Shown here piece after piece: positions 32,491-42,895 of a stretch of 64,000 nt of DNA (position 1 is the first letter of the stretch; each line of letters begins with the position of its first letter). The stretch spans positions 38,527,347 to 38,591,346 of the forward strand of contig NC_071354.1 of the NCBI RefSeq assembly GCF_943734655.1. Direction: 5' to 3'. Source of the DNA: Sabethes cyaneus. Lineage: Eukaryota > Arthropoda > Insecta > Diptera > Culicidae. The translations under genes were made by a program, and so were the position numbers. The notes under the pieces are model-generated. The model had not been told where the DNA came from, searched no databases, and was given only the letters and a program-made list of their open reading frames with translations.

Positions 32491-33974
32491 AGAAATTATT
32501 TTTCAATTTTCATTTTTCAACCAATCACATGCAAGCGCACTTCTTGCTTCCCTTGCCCCAGAAAATGGATTTGTTTTTCCACCTTCTCCCAAAGGTGTGG
32601 ATACGCAGCGTTATTTCGAGTTTTAAATTACATCAAATTTCAAAGCAAAGATAGACCACGCGCCTTTGACCTATTTCATCGTACCTACGCACAAACTTGG
32701 CTCGAGATGAAATGTTTGGTCCAAGGATCAAAGGACCGGCCTGTTGAAAAAAGTAGAAGCACTCTAGAACACATGTGTCATGTATGACACATCATTAAAA
32801 GATCGAAAACCCATTTGGTGAAACTAACACAGATTGCAGTTCTTTTTTTTGCAATTCAACGGTCCCAAAGTAAAAAGTCAGAAATGAAAGAAATGTTTTT
32901 GTGCGTTGCATTTATTCATAAAAGTCAATCTTAGAAATCGTTTCGTACGTAGAATATCGAAGTGCCGACATATGCATTTTTTTCATGATCCAAAATTTGA
33001 GCTTTCGATTTAAATAACTTTCCAATTGATTGCCGATGAATTGGACAAATGCTCAGTCAGCATATGGAACTTTGCTAATGGCGGTAAAAATCCTTCCTGA
33101 CTTGACCGACACTCGGATCTACCACATCAAATCAGCTTATTACGAGACCGTTATTGATGTGAAACATTCAAAAAAGGATAAGTGTGCTACATTCACTTCG
33201 GTAGCATGGCACTTGTGGAAATACGATTTTCTATCTCTCAATGCCATGTATAAATACAACACTACCTATGTATGTTCTGTAAGGGCTGAACAATGTTGAA
33301 TAAAAAAAACCTATTCAGTATGATGCTCGATAATTTTTCAAGTGAAATTGGATTCGATTGAACACTCAACACAAGTGCCTGTTTCGGGAGGTTCGAAACA
33401 TGTGCCATGTAATATGTTATGCCAATATGCAATATTTTTGATACTGTGTGAAGTGGTTGGAAGCAGACGTGGATGTTAGCTTTTATTTGATCACGAAAAT
33501 GGTCATGGTTTGGGTAGTTTTTAACCGTTCTGCTTTCCATATGTACTACATATAAGGGCTAGTAAAAAGATTGACTTAATGGTCGAATCTAATCTCGCAA
33601 GCAATCAAGATCAAACTATTAGCTTAAATTAGCCATTTGGCTACGCAGACAGCAACCGGAATCAATTACTGGAGTTCGCGAAGAAACAATTTCAAGAAGT
33701 TGTTGGTAATAGAAAAGGCTACTTCGAACACATTCAAACAAAGAAAAGCAATTTATATTCAATTGTTCTTTTATAATACTTTACTTGAACCATCATTGTT
33801 CTTTATTGGTTTGTACGGAAATTGCTGACCGCAGTTTTGATTGCTAATTTGACATACCCTAGGTTTACTCCAATTTAATTCAGGAGGAAACTACCATTAC
33901 TATTTAGCTCGCATGTAAATTGCCTTTGAAATGATCAACCTAAAAGTTTAGTACCTATCTAAATATCCGCATGA
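32491..33974. other. Spacer, no gene identified
   Basis: Frames at 32488-32787 and 33030-33299 have no recognisable motif. No repeat structure stands out. Confidence 0.4.
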
Positions 33975-34373
33975 GTGGATTCAAAGTTAAACTTCGACAA
34001 TAATCGTTTCCGCAAGATTCTCTGTAGCAGTTTGCTCTTGTCGATATTTTGTTTCACTTTAAAAATGAAAGAAATGCTTGAATATTTATTCACGCATTTG
34101 ATGGGTAAATTGCTCATGTGTAAATTCTCACAATATGAACATATGTTCATATATTTGGTATACGTTGCAATTCATTCTTGTCGCGAAATCTCGAACGAAG
34201 AAATCCTCATTCGATACGCTCCAAAATCCGCCGATAACATCCCGGAAAATTTGAATGCGATTCCGGTTTGCAACGTGACTGTTGCAAACCAGGATGATTT
34301 CCAACGCGCGGTTCAAAATCGTGATATTACGTCACTAGAAGTAAAGCACGTTTCGGTACCAAACGGAAGCTAA
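33975..34373 (+). CDS. Weak candidate coding segment, unknown
   Basis: A 132-codon frame. The last ~70 codons (from about 34170: SCREISNEEILIRYAPKSAD, then VCNVTVANQDDFQRAVQNRD) have a balanced, acidic and soluble composition unlike nearby chance frames, and then stop. The first half is hydrophobic and AT-driven. I see no splice acceptor with a pyrimidine tract and no known domain. It could be a fragment of a real exon or of a decayed element protein. Confidence 0.2.
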   Translation: MDSKLNFDNNRFRKILCSSLLLSIFCFTLKMKEMLEYLFTHLMGKLLMCKFSQYEHMFIYLVYVAIHSCREISNEEILIRYAPKSADNIPENLNAIPVCNVTVANQDDFQRAVQNRDITSLEVKHVSVPNGS

Positions 34374-35390
34374 AACGAATTCAAACACTTCCTACTTTGC
34401 GAAGGCAATTCACCGATGGATGCCAGCTTGTATCAGTTAATCCTTTTTTTCTCTCTCCCGTACACGCCTTGCCTTGTAACGGGTGCCGAACACTCATTCA
34501 ACTACCAGCCCGAATCAGTACGGGAAAGGTGCTACGGCTAGGTGCGCTGAGCTTCAAAAATTTCATCAGAATGTAATAAATTAAAATAAATTGATTTACT
34601 TCCTCACGTTCCAGCCGTGTCTTCCGGCAGGCAGTCAGCGGGTAAGCGGGCGGCGGTGGGGTGGGCTTTCACTGTTAGCGAGTTTTATTTCCTTTCGTTT
34701 TCCGCTCGCTGCTGACGGCTTTTGCAAATTTCCAATTTCCCCAAACCTTCCATACCGGCCTACCGGTCGTGTCCCGTTTCCGCGCGCGCGGGGGAAGATC
34801 TGAGACTACAATCCTCAAAAAAACAGCGCAGCTGAAAAAAAACCCTTGAATTTCATTGGACTGACTGTATGCTACTGGCTGCTGCTGCTAGTTCACAAAT
34901 CGGTTCAGGATCGGAGTTGTTCGGCTGTGTAGTCCTACGTGGCGCTCGTCCTTGCGAGAATAAGTTTTCATTTCCAAAACGAGTTTATTTTTTTATACGA
35001 CTGACATTGGGATGGGCATTTTGCGTCGAGTGCCAAGAATCAGCATGAAGCGCAGGCATGTTTATTCCGAAATTAAAACAATAATTAAATTATGCAGAGA
35101 TTTACAGTCGGAGAAATTGCTTCTGGGAAATATTAGAATTCACGGCTTGCGAAATAAAATAGGACATAATTGAAATGTTATGATAGTTCTCATGAACCAT
35201 ACGAACATTAGTTATCTCTACTTTATGGTTGAAAAATCAAGCTTGCAATAACAAGTATTTATATCACTTCAAAACCACAGAAAAATTATTAGTGTGGTTT
35301 ATCTAACAAAGATGCCACACACATTAACAAAAACTTTTGTCAACCTTCGGATGGTCAATTTAGCACCAACTACTAAAACCGGATTGAAAA
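34374..35390. other. Spacer, no gene identified
   Basis: Includes a GC-rich patch at 34600-34800 (ccgcgcgcgcggggg-like) and otherwise AT-rich DNA. Nothing is recognised. Confidence 0.4.
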
Positions 35391-35525
35391 GCAACAATTC
35401 AAAATGGCCTAAGTCCAATATGTAAATAAACCGAGTGAGAGTTATTATTTGCTAGATTAGCATATAGGAGTGAATTCATTCGGTTTGTTTACATTTTGGA
35501 CGTCTGCCCTATTCAATTGTTGCTC
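35391..35525. repeat. Small foldback with ~50-bp arms
   Basis: 'aagcaacaattcaaaatggc' and 'aatatgtaaataaaccgagt' at 35391-35441 pair with 35474-35525 (ending 'caattgttgctc'). The loop is about 32 bp. The arms are diverged (about 80 percent identical), so it is an old MITE-like relic. Confidence 0.65.
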
Positions 35526-35699
35526 TTTATTTATAACTCTCCGGGATTGCATATAATCGTCTTATACCGATTGAGTCAACAGAAGCAATCGATGTGGCTA
35601 TCGGTCATCAGTCCTAGTAATCTCAAGCTTGTGGATTGCGTCACTCTGCGAGCTTCTGCTCTCTAGTGGGTTGTGATAGATCACAGATTCGGTACTCGT

Positions 35700-37030
35700 A
35701 ATCGGTCATTTTTATGACAAACTATTCGGGTGGACGTTGTTTTCATCATCTATTAACGAAACTGTTACAGGAGGCCCATGCGGATTTCAAAGAAATCGAA
35801 AGAACCTTGATTAGCATTAATTGGGATGCAGTTTTGGACAAGGAAGTCGTTAAGTCTGCCGCAATCACATTCTTTAATATCCTGAATTACACTATCGATT
35901 GACATGTCCCAAAGAAAATCACGCCCGGTCAGGAGCAGATACCCTGGGTAAACGCTACGTTACGAGGTCTGAAATCCGAAAGGAAGACTGCTTTTAAGAA
36001 ATACTCATAATACAGAACGTTGCCACTCCGTAACCACTACCTGTCGATCAACACGCGTTACAAGCGATTAAGTCGCCCCTACTTCCGGGACTGAGAAACA
36101 GCGAACGCAGACTGAAATGAAATTCAAAATCCTTTTGGAACCACGTCAACGACCGGAACGACCCCTGCTATGAACAACGCTGCAGACTCAACGATCTTGA
36201 CCTTTTGAACACTCGTCACGACGTGTTCAGAGCAGTCGTAGCTGTCGTCGATGTGCTGACATCGTTAGTGGATTGCCCATGTTTACTCCCGAACATCAAC
36301 GTATACTCTCAAAGTCGTGTTCTATGTAATGGTCTATTTTTGCGCGTACCGCATCGGTGAACCAACTATACGGCATTTTTAGCACAATCACCGGTCTGCA
36401 ATGCCATTTCAATCGATTTTGATCGATGGCTTCAACTTCAATGTTAGTCGCGAGGTACTGAAAACTCGATTCCTGGTACTAGCACGTAGATTATAGGTTA
36501 AGTGTATCAGTTGGGCCACAAGGCCTGTTGGTATTTTATTACAAATAAACAATAAGCAGGTACTTCCGTTGTGCTCACCCGCAGGATTATACTATCAAAA
36601 CGTATGAGGATTGTGGACTGAGGTAACACAGCGGCTCAACACGGACTAAATCAGTCAGCTGCATGAGCTACAATAGTTTTTACTGAATCTGCGTCACTGT
36701 ACGCACTTACAATGATCAATGGCCGAAAACTGGACGTTGTGTACATTGATCGCAAGACAGTACATGATTAAGCGGATCACGACATTTTTTCAAGAAAACT
36801 GAACAGTCACGGCGGTTCTAGATCTCTGATATAGTGATTCAGATCCTATCAAAGCATCCAATGTCATGCGTCGAAATTAGAGCTTTTCGTGTGATATATT
36901 TACAAATATATTTGGTGTTCCCCAGAGATGTTATCTAGGACCTTTTCCATTTTTACTCATAATCAACGAACTTTTCTTTATATTGCCCCTTGGCTTGTGC
37001 AATGCTGATCCCCTCACCATTTTTTGGAAC
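35700..37030 (+). pseudogene. Jockey-like non-LTR retrotransposon, heavily decayed
   Basis: Pieces in order: 'FKEIERTLISINWDAVLDKE' (35780-35850, the pre-RT region), 'PWVNATLRGLKSERKTAFKK' (about 35945-36000), a stretch with stops, 'NGRKLDVVYIDRKTVHD' (about 36719-36770, the D of the first catalytic motif), and 'FGVPQRCYLGPFPFLLIINE' (about 36910-36970, family form GVPQGSxLGPxLF). The YADD site is reduced to 'CNADPL'. Multiple stops and frameshifts show no coding potential remains. Confidence 0.75.
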
Positions 37031-38248
37031 ATTGCACCCAGAATATCGTTAAGTTTGCATACTTTATTGAATGTATTTATTTATTTGTTTATTATTGGTG
37101 ATTCATCTGACACATAAAATAGTCTACATAAGTAAAAATCTTAAAATAAGCTAGATCTTTTTATTCTTATTGCAAACACAGGCGGACAGAGTTGTCCGCC
37201 GAAGTCAAACAACTCTTCCACTTTTATAATCGTTTTTGTACATTCCGTCATTGGCTCGCGATATCCGAATGCCGTCCGATGGAACTGTGTCTACAGCAAT
37301 CCCGTTGAGCGTATAGTTCGTTGAGATGCCCGGAAATTGAGCATGGATAACAGTTATGGACAGTTAATTTCACCGTCATGGATTTTAACTACAACTATCG
37401 CCTGTTATCGCATTTTACTTCCGTGTTACAGTGCGTCGAGATCAAGTAGACGACAGCTATCTCCGAAGGCAAATTTTCTGAATTTCGCCAAGGAAGATGA
37501 CGTAAAGCAATGTAGGGTATGTTGTTGCTTCGTCGTAATTGCCTATTTCCGTCCTATCCAACACAAATTATTAAAAATATCAGTATTTTTATGACACACA
37601 ATGCAAAACTAGTTATTCCCTAATATTTTAGTTTGTTGTCTATCATACGCGATCAATAAAAGTGAGCTGAGATCTATTTAAATGCTTGTTATCATCAAAG
37701 AAGTCCTACCAGCCAAATTTCCTACGTTTTTTCGTGCGACGAAGAAGAAAATATCGACTAATCGTTTTAATTTCCGTCATTCATAAATGAAAATAACTCA
37801 CGCAAGGCATTGTCGTTATTCTACAGCCAGGAAAACTTGTCTGACCTGCAGAAATTTTGCAGAATAACATTTGTCATGCCGTCCTACACAAATACATGCA
37901 CGTTAGCTTCGTAAACATTGTTGCGATTTTTAGTTCGGACGATGAAAAATATTGATGGACGAATTTTAAAACGGTACGAGGAATTTAAGAAATAAAGGCA
38001 GTTGCGTAATTTCAATAATATGCTTTTCAGTGATTTCAAAGTTCACGGATCGGAAGGTAAGTGTGTTTTAGTCATGTACGCGTTCATTTCGTATGATCCC
38101 AATAAGCTGCCTCGGAAACCAAATCAGATTACAATTCTCCAGAAGCGGATGAACTAGGGCACAATATAACGAGACAGCGGGCGTCCTTAAAGTTTCTCCC
38201 AAACTTGGAGATAAATCCAAGTTGCCGGGATGCTTTAAAGATGATTGA
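37031..38248. other. Spacer, no gene identified
   Basis: On the minus strand 37180-37330 reads a short protein-like stretch (YTLNGIAVDTVPSDGIRIS) that may be another RT thumb fragment, but it is too short to call. The rest is AT-rich. Confidence 0.4.
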
Positions 38249-38521
38249 TTAATGGTGCAACTTAAATGTCAGTTTAGTATCCAGTAAGACATCGAGGTCG
38301 TTAACTTGGTCGACTGTGCGTAGCTCAGTACTATCAATAATATAATAATATGCAAGCGGCCGGCAGCAGTCGTCTTTAGTACATATTATAGTAAACAGTA
38401 TCAAATCATCAGCATATACTAACTTGCAGCCAACAGTAACGCAGCGTAACATCGTTAAAGTGTAGTAGGAAAAGCAAAGGTCCCATATTGCTGCCTTGAG
38501 GGACTCTAGATATATTGGTAA

Positions 38522-40344
38522 ACTAGCTGACCCGACAAACTTCGTATTACCACAAAGTAAGATGTGTTGTATATAAATCGTGAATCTCGGATGACTTTTG
38601 TCACAATCTCGAGTTTTGCAAGTTTCTGAGGAGCTCAACCTTAGATGATTCATTTTGGTAGTTACGTAATTATGGAAGCAGTGGTAGTTTAATATACAAA
38701 TTTTTGGGGGGCGCCGTAGCCGTAAGGTTATCGAGTCTGCTTTGACAAGCGAGTGGTCGTGGGTTCGAATCTTAGTAGAATCAAGCCATTCGATGTCAAG
38801 TGACTTTAGCATGGATTTATTCTCAGGCCCCTCCAATAACCCTTCCTTCATACTGAATTCTATATTTACCCTCTGACGCCTCTTGACAGTGCAAATGTCC
38901 CTCCTACAGTTTAGTGTACTGGTCAGAGGTACGAATGAGTCCTCGCCAAGGACGGCTATAATATGGGGATAGTATTGGCAGTGAGAAATATGTGGGTAAA
39001 GTAGATCAAGCTTTGAAGGAAGGGTAAACCCCAATACACACAAGCACTCATAAAATTTAATAAGCATATCGCTCATTCAATAGCGATTATAGCTAAAAGA
39101 AATGCAGTGCAGGTCATACAGCAAACACCCGGGCGATATCACAATAGATCAACGATACTGGTCGCAGTGATGAGTCCACACATGGAAAAAAAATATGCAA
39201 ATTTGGACTTTTTCCTCACAGTAAAGTAGTAAACAACACCCCCGGGTTAACCAGATCAAATAAAGCGGATAGCACTTAAATATTCGCCGTGGTTGTATAA
39301 CATTTCGCTGAATACCATTTCGCGAAAAACCTTACGCAGAATGTACCATTTCACGGGAAACCTTTTCGTGGAAAGTACCATTTCGATCCTCTCACCCTCT
39401 CACCTGAAGGAAAGTAATAGAGCTCAGTAAACCTAGGAAAATAAATAAACCTAGATAGGGGTGATTTCTGCGGGGAGGCGGGGGTTGCAGATAGTTTTTA
39501 ATGGTCTTGTTGTTGACTCTTATGTTTTATGGATGAGTCCAAAATTGCTCGAGCTCGATTAGTTTTTGAGTTACGCAAAAATTTATGTTTTTTTTTGTAT
39601 GAGAGTCTTTATCCCCCTACCACAGGGGTGAGGGGTCTCAAATCATCATAAAATAAATTCATGCCTTCAAAATCCCCCAAATGCCAAATTTGATTCCATT
39701 TGCTTGATTAGTTTTCGACTTATGAGGAAATACGAGTTATGAGTTATGATTACTTCTCGGGATACGAGGTAATTTGTATTTCATTTGTACAGTAGCCCCC
39801 TCCTATATACGAGAGGGGCCCTAATTCACCATAGAAAAAATTCCTGCCTCCAAAAACTCTCACATGCCAAATTTGGTACCATTTGCTTGATTAGTTCTTG
39901 AGATATGAGGAAATTTGTATTTCATTTTTAAGGGAGCCCCCCTTCTTAAAGATGGGCGGGACCATAATTCATCATAAAAAATTCTTGCCACTTAAAACTC
40001 CGTCATGCCACATTTGCTTCCATTTGCTTGATTATTTCTCGAGTTATGAGGAAATTTGTATTTCATTTCATTGGGACCCCCCTACTCCTAAAGAAGGCAG
40101 GAGTCCTAATTCACCGTAGAACAATTTCTTGCATCCACGAACGGCCCTCATGCCAAATTTGGTTCCAGTTGCTTGATTACTTCTCGAGTTATGCAGGGGG
40201 AGAGGGGTCTCTAGCCATCAGAAGAACCGTCCCTGGCCCGAAAAACCCCTGCGTGCAAATTTTCACGCCGATCGGTTCAGTAGTTTCCGAGTCTACAAGG
40301 AACATACGGACAGACAGACAAACATAAATCCATTTTTATAGGTA
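38522..40344 (+). repeat. Interspersed repeat, family 1, copy C (full length)
   Basis: Starts ACTAGCTGACCCGACAAACT and ends at 'catttttata ggta'. It contains all family landmarks: the opening unit, five or so ~115-bp subrepeats, 'cgccgatcggttcagtagtt' and 'acggacagacagacaaac'. It lies inside a Jockey-like RT, and ggta may be duplicated at the junctions (about 38517-38520 and 40341-40344). It is interrupted by the SINE at 38704-39191. Confidence 0.8.
38704..39191 (+). mobile_element. Longer tRNA-derived SINE (family T) with poly-A and TSD
   Basis: Flanked by aatatacaaattt (38691-38703) and aatatgcaaattt (39192-39204), 12 of 13 identical. The head has an A-box-like 'tagccgtaaggttat' and a strong B-box, gggttcgaatctt. 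The body is about 400 bp of unique sequence and the end is a short A run. Its length and poly-A tail separate it from family S. It interrupts family 1 copy C. Confidence 0.82.
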
Positions 40345-40692
40345 TAAATTCCGATGAAATACTGGATCCAAGTTTGACTCATAGTACTCTACCGCTGAGA
40401 TACGAATTTAGCCATTCGACCATTTGTTGGGAAGCACCAAGTCGGGAAAGTTTCTGCAAAAGTATTACATGGTAAATTCTGTCGAAAGCAGCTTTTAAAT
40501 CTGTATAAATAACATAAACTTTTTTCTTATTTTCCATTTGCGAAATGTACATCGAAGTGGTCTCCGACAGATTAATACAGACCGATCAACCAGGCATATG
40601 GCTTCATGTTTCATGCTTCATTGAGTCGTTGAAATGTAGTTCTTAGTGCGGTTATAAATCAATGCGTCGAAAACCAAATAAAAGGTAGGAAG

Positions 40693-42468
40693 TAGGGATG
40701 GGAACTATCATTAAAACATCATTGTAATATAATCTGTAATATTATAACTGAATAACGCAGTTAACCTTAAGTTTGTTTTGTAATTTACTTGGCGGGCTTC
40801 ATGGGATTCCCGTGATTACGAACCAGATTTTTACCATCCGACGGATCTTACAGAAATGTCGAAAGTAGAACGTGCTCACGCATTACATCTGTATTAATTT
40901 CAAAGCAGCATGCGATACAGTCGAACGAGACCAGCTATGGCACAAAATACACGAAACCAGTTTGCCGGATAAACTGACGCGACTCATCGAAGCAACTTTG
41001 GAACGAGTAAGTGTTTCGGGCGCCATTAGGACACCCTCGAGTCCCTTCGAGACGCGGCGAGTGTTGAGACAAGGAGACGGCTTATCCAGCATGCTGTTCA
41101 ACATCGCTTTTGAGGCCGTGATTCGACGGGCGGGCATGGAAATGAGAGGCATGATTTTCATCAAGAGTAGTCAACTCCTAAGGGTTAAAAATAAATGCAT
41201 CGAAGACAAAATACATGAAAGGAAGTGGCTCAAAGAAGACATCCGCGCGTATTCCACGTACGGTAACCGTTGACAGCAATGAACTAGATGTGGTAGATGA
41301 GTTCGTGTATTTGGAATTGTTGGTGAGCGCGGACAATAACGCTAGTAAGGAGATCGGGCCGATTTTGCCATTGGATAAACGCTACGATTAAGAAGCATAC
41401 GCTGCCGTACGAAGCTGACAATGTACAAATTGCTTATAAGATCAGTAGTTCTAAGTACAAACTGCCTCGGAGAGTGGCGGGGGCGTGCGGATCACGAGCT
41501 ACTTGCACTGCTTGGATTCCCCCAGAGATTCCCATCGTACATCAAGCGAACGTCGGTAGGCCGGTACGATGGGCCGGGCACGTCGTATGGATGCCGGACA
41601 ACAGTGCGACGAAAACAGTTTTTTTCAACAACCTCACCGGCACCGGAAACAGGGGGGATAAACGTGCAAGACGGCTCGACCAAGTTGAGGGTGATTTGCG
41701 ACTTCTGAAACGACTTGCTTGATACAGCACAAGCCACCTTGGCTCTAGGCTGATGACAACGGCGACCGTTGTCTACCGTACATAATTTGGTCGGTAATTA
41801 ATCTAACTAATACAACTGATTTTTCTAACGGGACGACTTAACTGTATCCAGTGTTGAAAAGTTCATAGCAGCAAAAAACTCAATGAGATTTTAAACACAT
41901 GAAATTTCATCCTTTATCACAAACGGGTAACTCACCTATGAATTTCTCTCGCTATTATACGCGATGCTTCTGTTGCTATGCGATGTGAACCAAATTTAGC
42001 AAAAGAGAATCTACCGTCAGAAAAAAACATCAGCAACGAGAAATGCGGCGCACATTCATGAATTAAGATGGCAAACATATTGGCGGAATTTACGTTTTTC
42101 CTTCGCGGGAATCGATATTTTCTTAACTAGAATGTATCAAGCCTAATAAGAATTAGATAAACATGTAATTTAAATGTGCGTTTTAGTTTAAGTTTGCGAT
42201 TTATTTAGAGACTCATTCCCTCATGCTCACTCACAGCTACGTATCGCACGTTCAACAAGGAATTTGTATGTATACGTGCATAGCTCCAGGTAGCAGTTAA
42301 AGCAAAGCAGTTGTTTTGATTTTTCATGAGTTTTGAGATTTTGTGTTTTTAACATCACTGACTGTATCACTGTATCAATAACAGTGAAACCTTAGTGATA
42401 CTTAGTGATATTACTGTTTACTGATAGTAGTTAGTAGTCAGTAGTTAATGATAGTTTTCCCATCCTTA
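40693..42468. mobile_element. hAT-like element carrying an RTE-like copy
   Basis: The ends are TAGGGATGGGAACTATCATT and, reversed, TAAGGATGGGAAAACTATCA. The flanking 8-mers are gtaggaag (40685-40692) and gtaggagg (42469-42476), 7 of 8 identical, as for a hAT insertion. No hAT transposase is recognised. The RTE-like copy at 40791-41760 accounts for over half of its length. Confidence 0.72.
40791..41760 (+). pseudogene. RTE-like non-LTR fragment inside a hAT-like element
   Basis: Starts in the RT fingers ('ggcgggcttcatgggattcc'), then 'INFKAACDTVERDQLWHKIH' (catalytic Asp of motif A), 'ETRRVLRQGDGLSSMLFNIA' and 'AFEAVIRRAGMEMRG'. The segment that should hold FADD is deleted: 'SSQLL' runs straight into 'RVKNKCIE'. 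The C-terminus follows with 'VGRPVRWAGHVVWMPDNSAT' and 'RLDQVEGDLRLLKRLA'. Frameshifts are present. It is closest to the copy at 17404-19984. Confidence 0.85.
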
Positions 42469-42895
42469 GTAGGAGGAGGCCCCAGAGAAAGCAACATTTG
42501 CCTCCCACGGACGGTAACTATTGACGGCGATGATATTTGTGATCTCTGGTTACCGCCGACAATAATACGAGTAAGGAGATTCAACGACATTCTAGCTGGA
42601 AATCGTGCGGACTATTTTTGGCGGAGTACAAACGGATAGCAGAGAGTGGCGTAGCCGTACCACGAGTTGCAGGCACTACTTGGAGAGATTCCCATCGTAC
42701 ACCTGGCGAAATCTAGGAGACTACGGAGGACCGACCGCTTAGCAAGGATTCCGGACGACTATGCAGTGAAATCCGATCTTCAAGAACCCCACCAGCACCA
42801 GGATCAGAGGGGCCCAACGTGCCAGATGGTTCGACCAGGTTGAAGCCGGCTTGTGTGTATCGAGTTGCCAACGAATTGGCGACGAATATCCCAGG

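Larger units (their letters stand above)
38249..40654 (-). pseudogene. Jockey-like RT fragment split by a family-1 insertion
   Basis: The minus-strand upstream part (40654-40346) reads YVIYTDLKAAFDR and 'RLGASQQMVEWLNSYLSGR'. The downstream part (38519-38249) has 'GVPQGSNMGPL' in one frame, then 'CKLVYADDLILFTIICTKDD' with an intact YADD catalytic motif, and 'VDQVNDLDVLLDTKLTF'. The two parts are collinear once the 1.8-kb family-1 repeat (38522-40344) is ignored. A small frameshift at the insertion point and the missing ends make it a pseudogene. Confidence 0.8.
40655..42895 (+). pseudogene. RTE-like fragment split by a hAT-like element
   Basis: Before the hAT-like insertion, 40655-40692 matches the RTE-like segment encoding 'INASKTKYMKGR' (gcgtcgaaaaccaaata). 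After it, 42469-42895 resumes with 'RGRPRESN..LPRTVTIDGD' and ends in a degraded C-terminus ('cgttggg'-type basic region). No catalytic motif survives. The two parts join at the hAT target duplication. Confidence 0.7.

Noticed and set aside
37180..37330. Possible extra RT thumb fragment on the minus strand
   Set aside because: Only about 50 residues with no diagnostic motif; noted in the spacer entry but not called.
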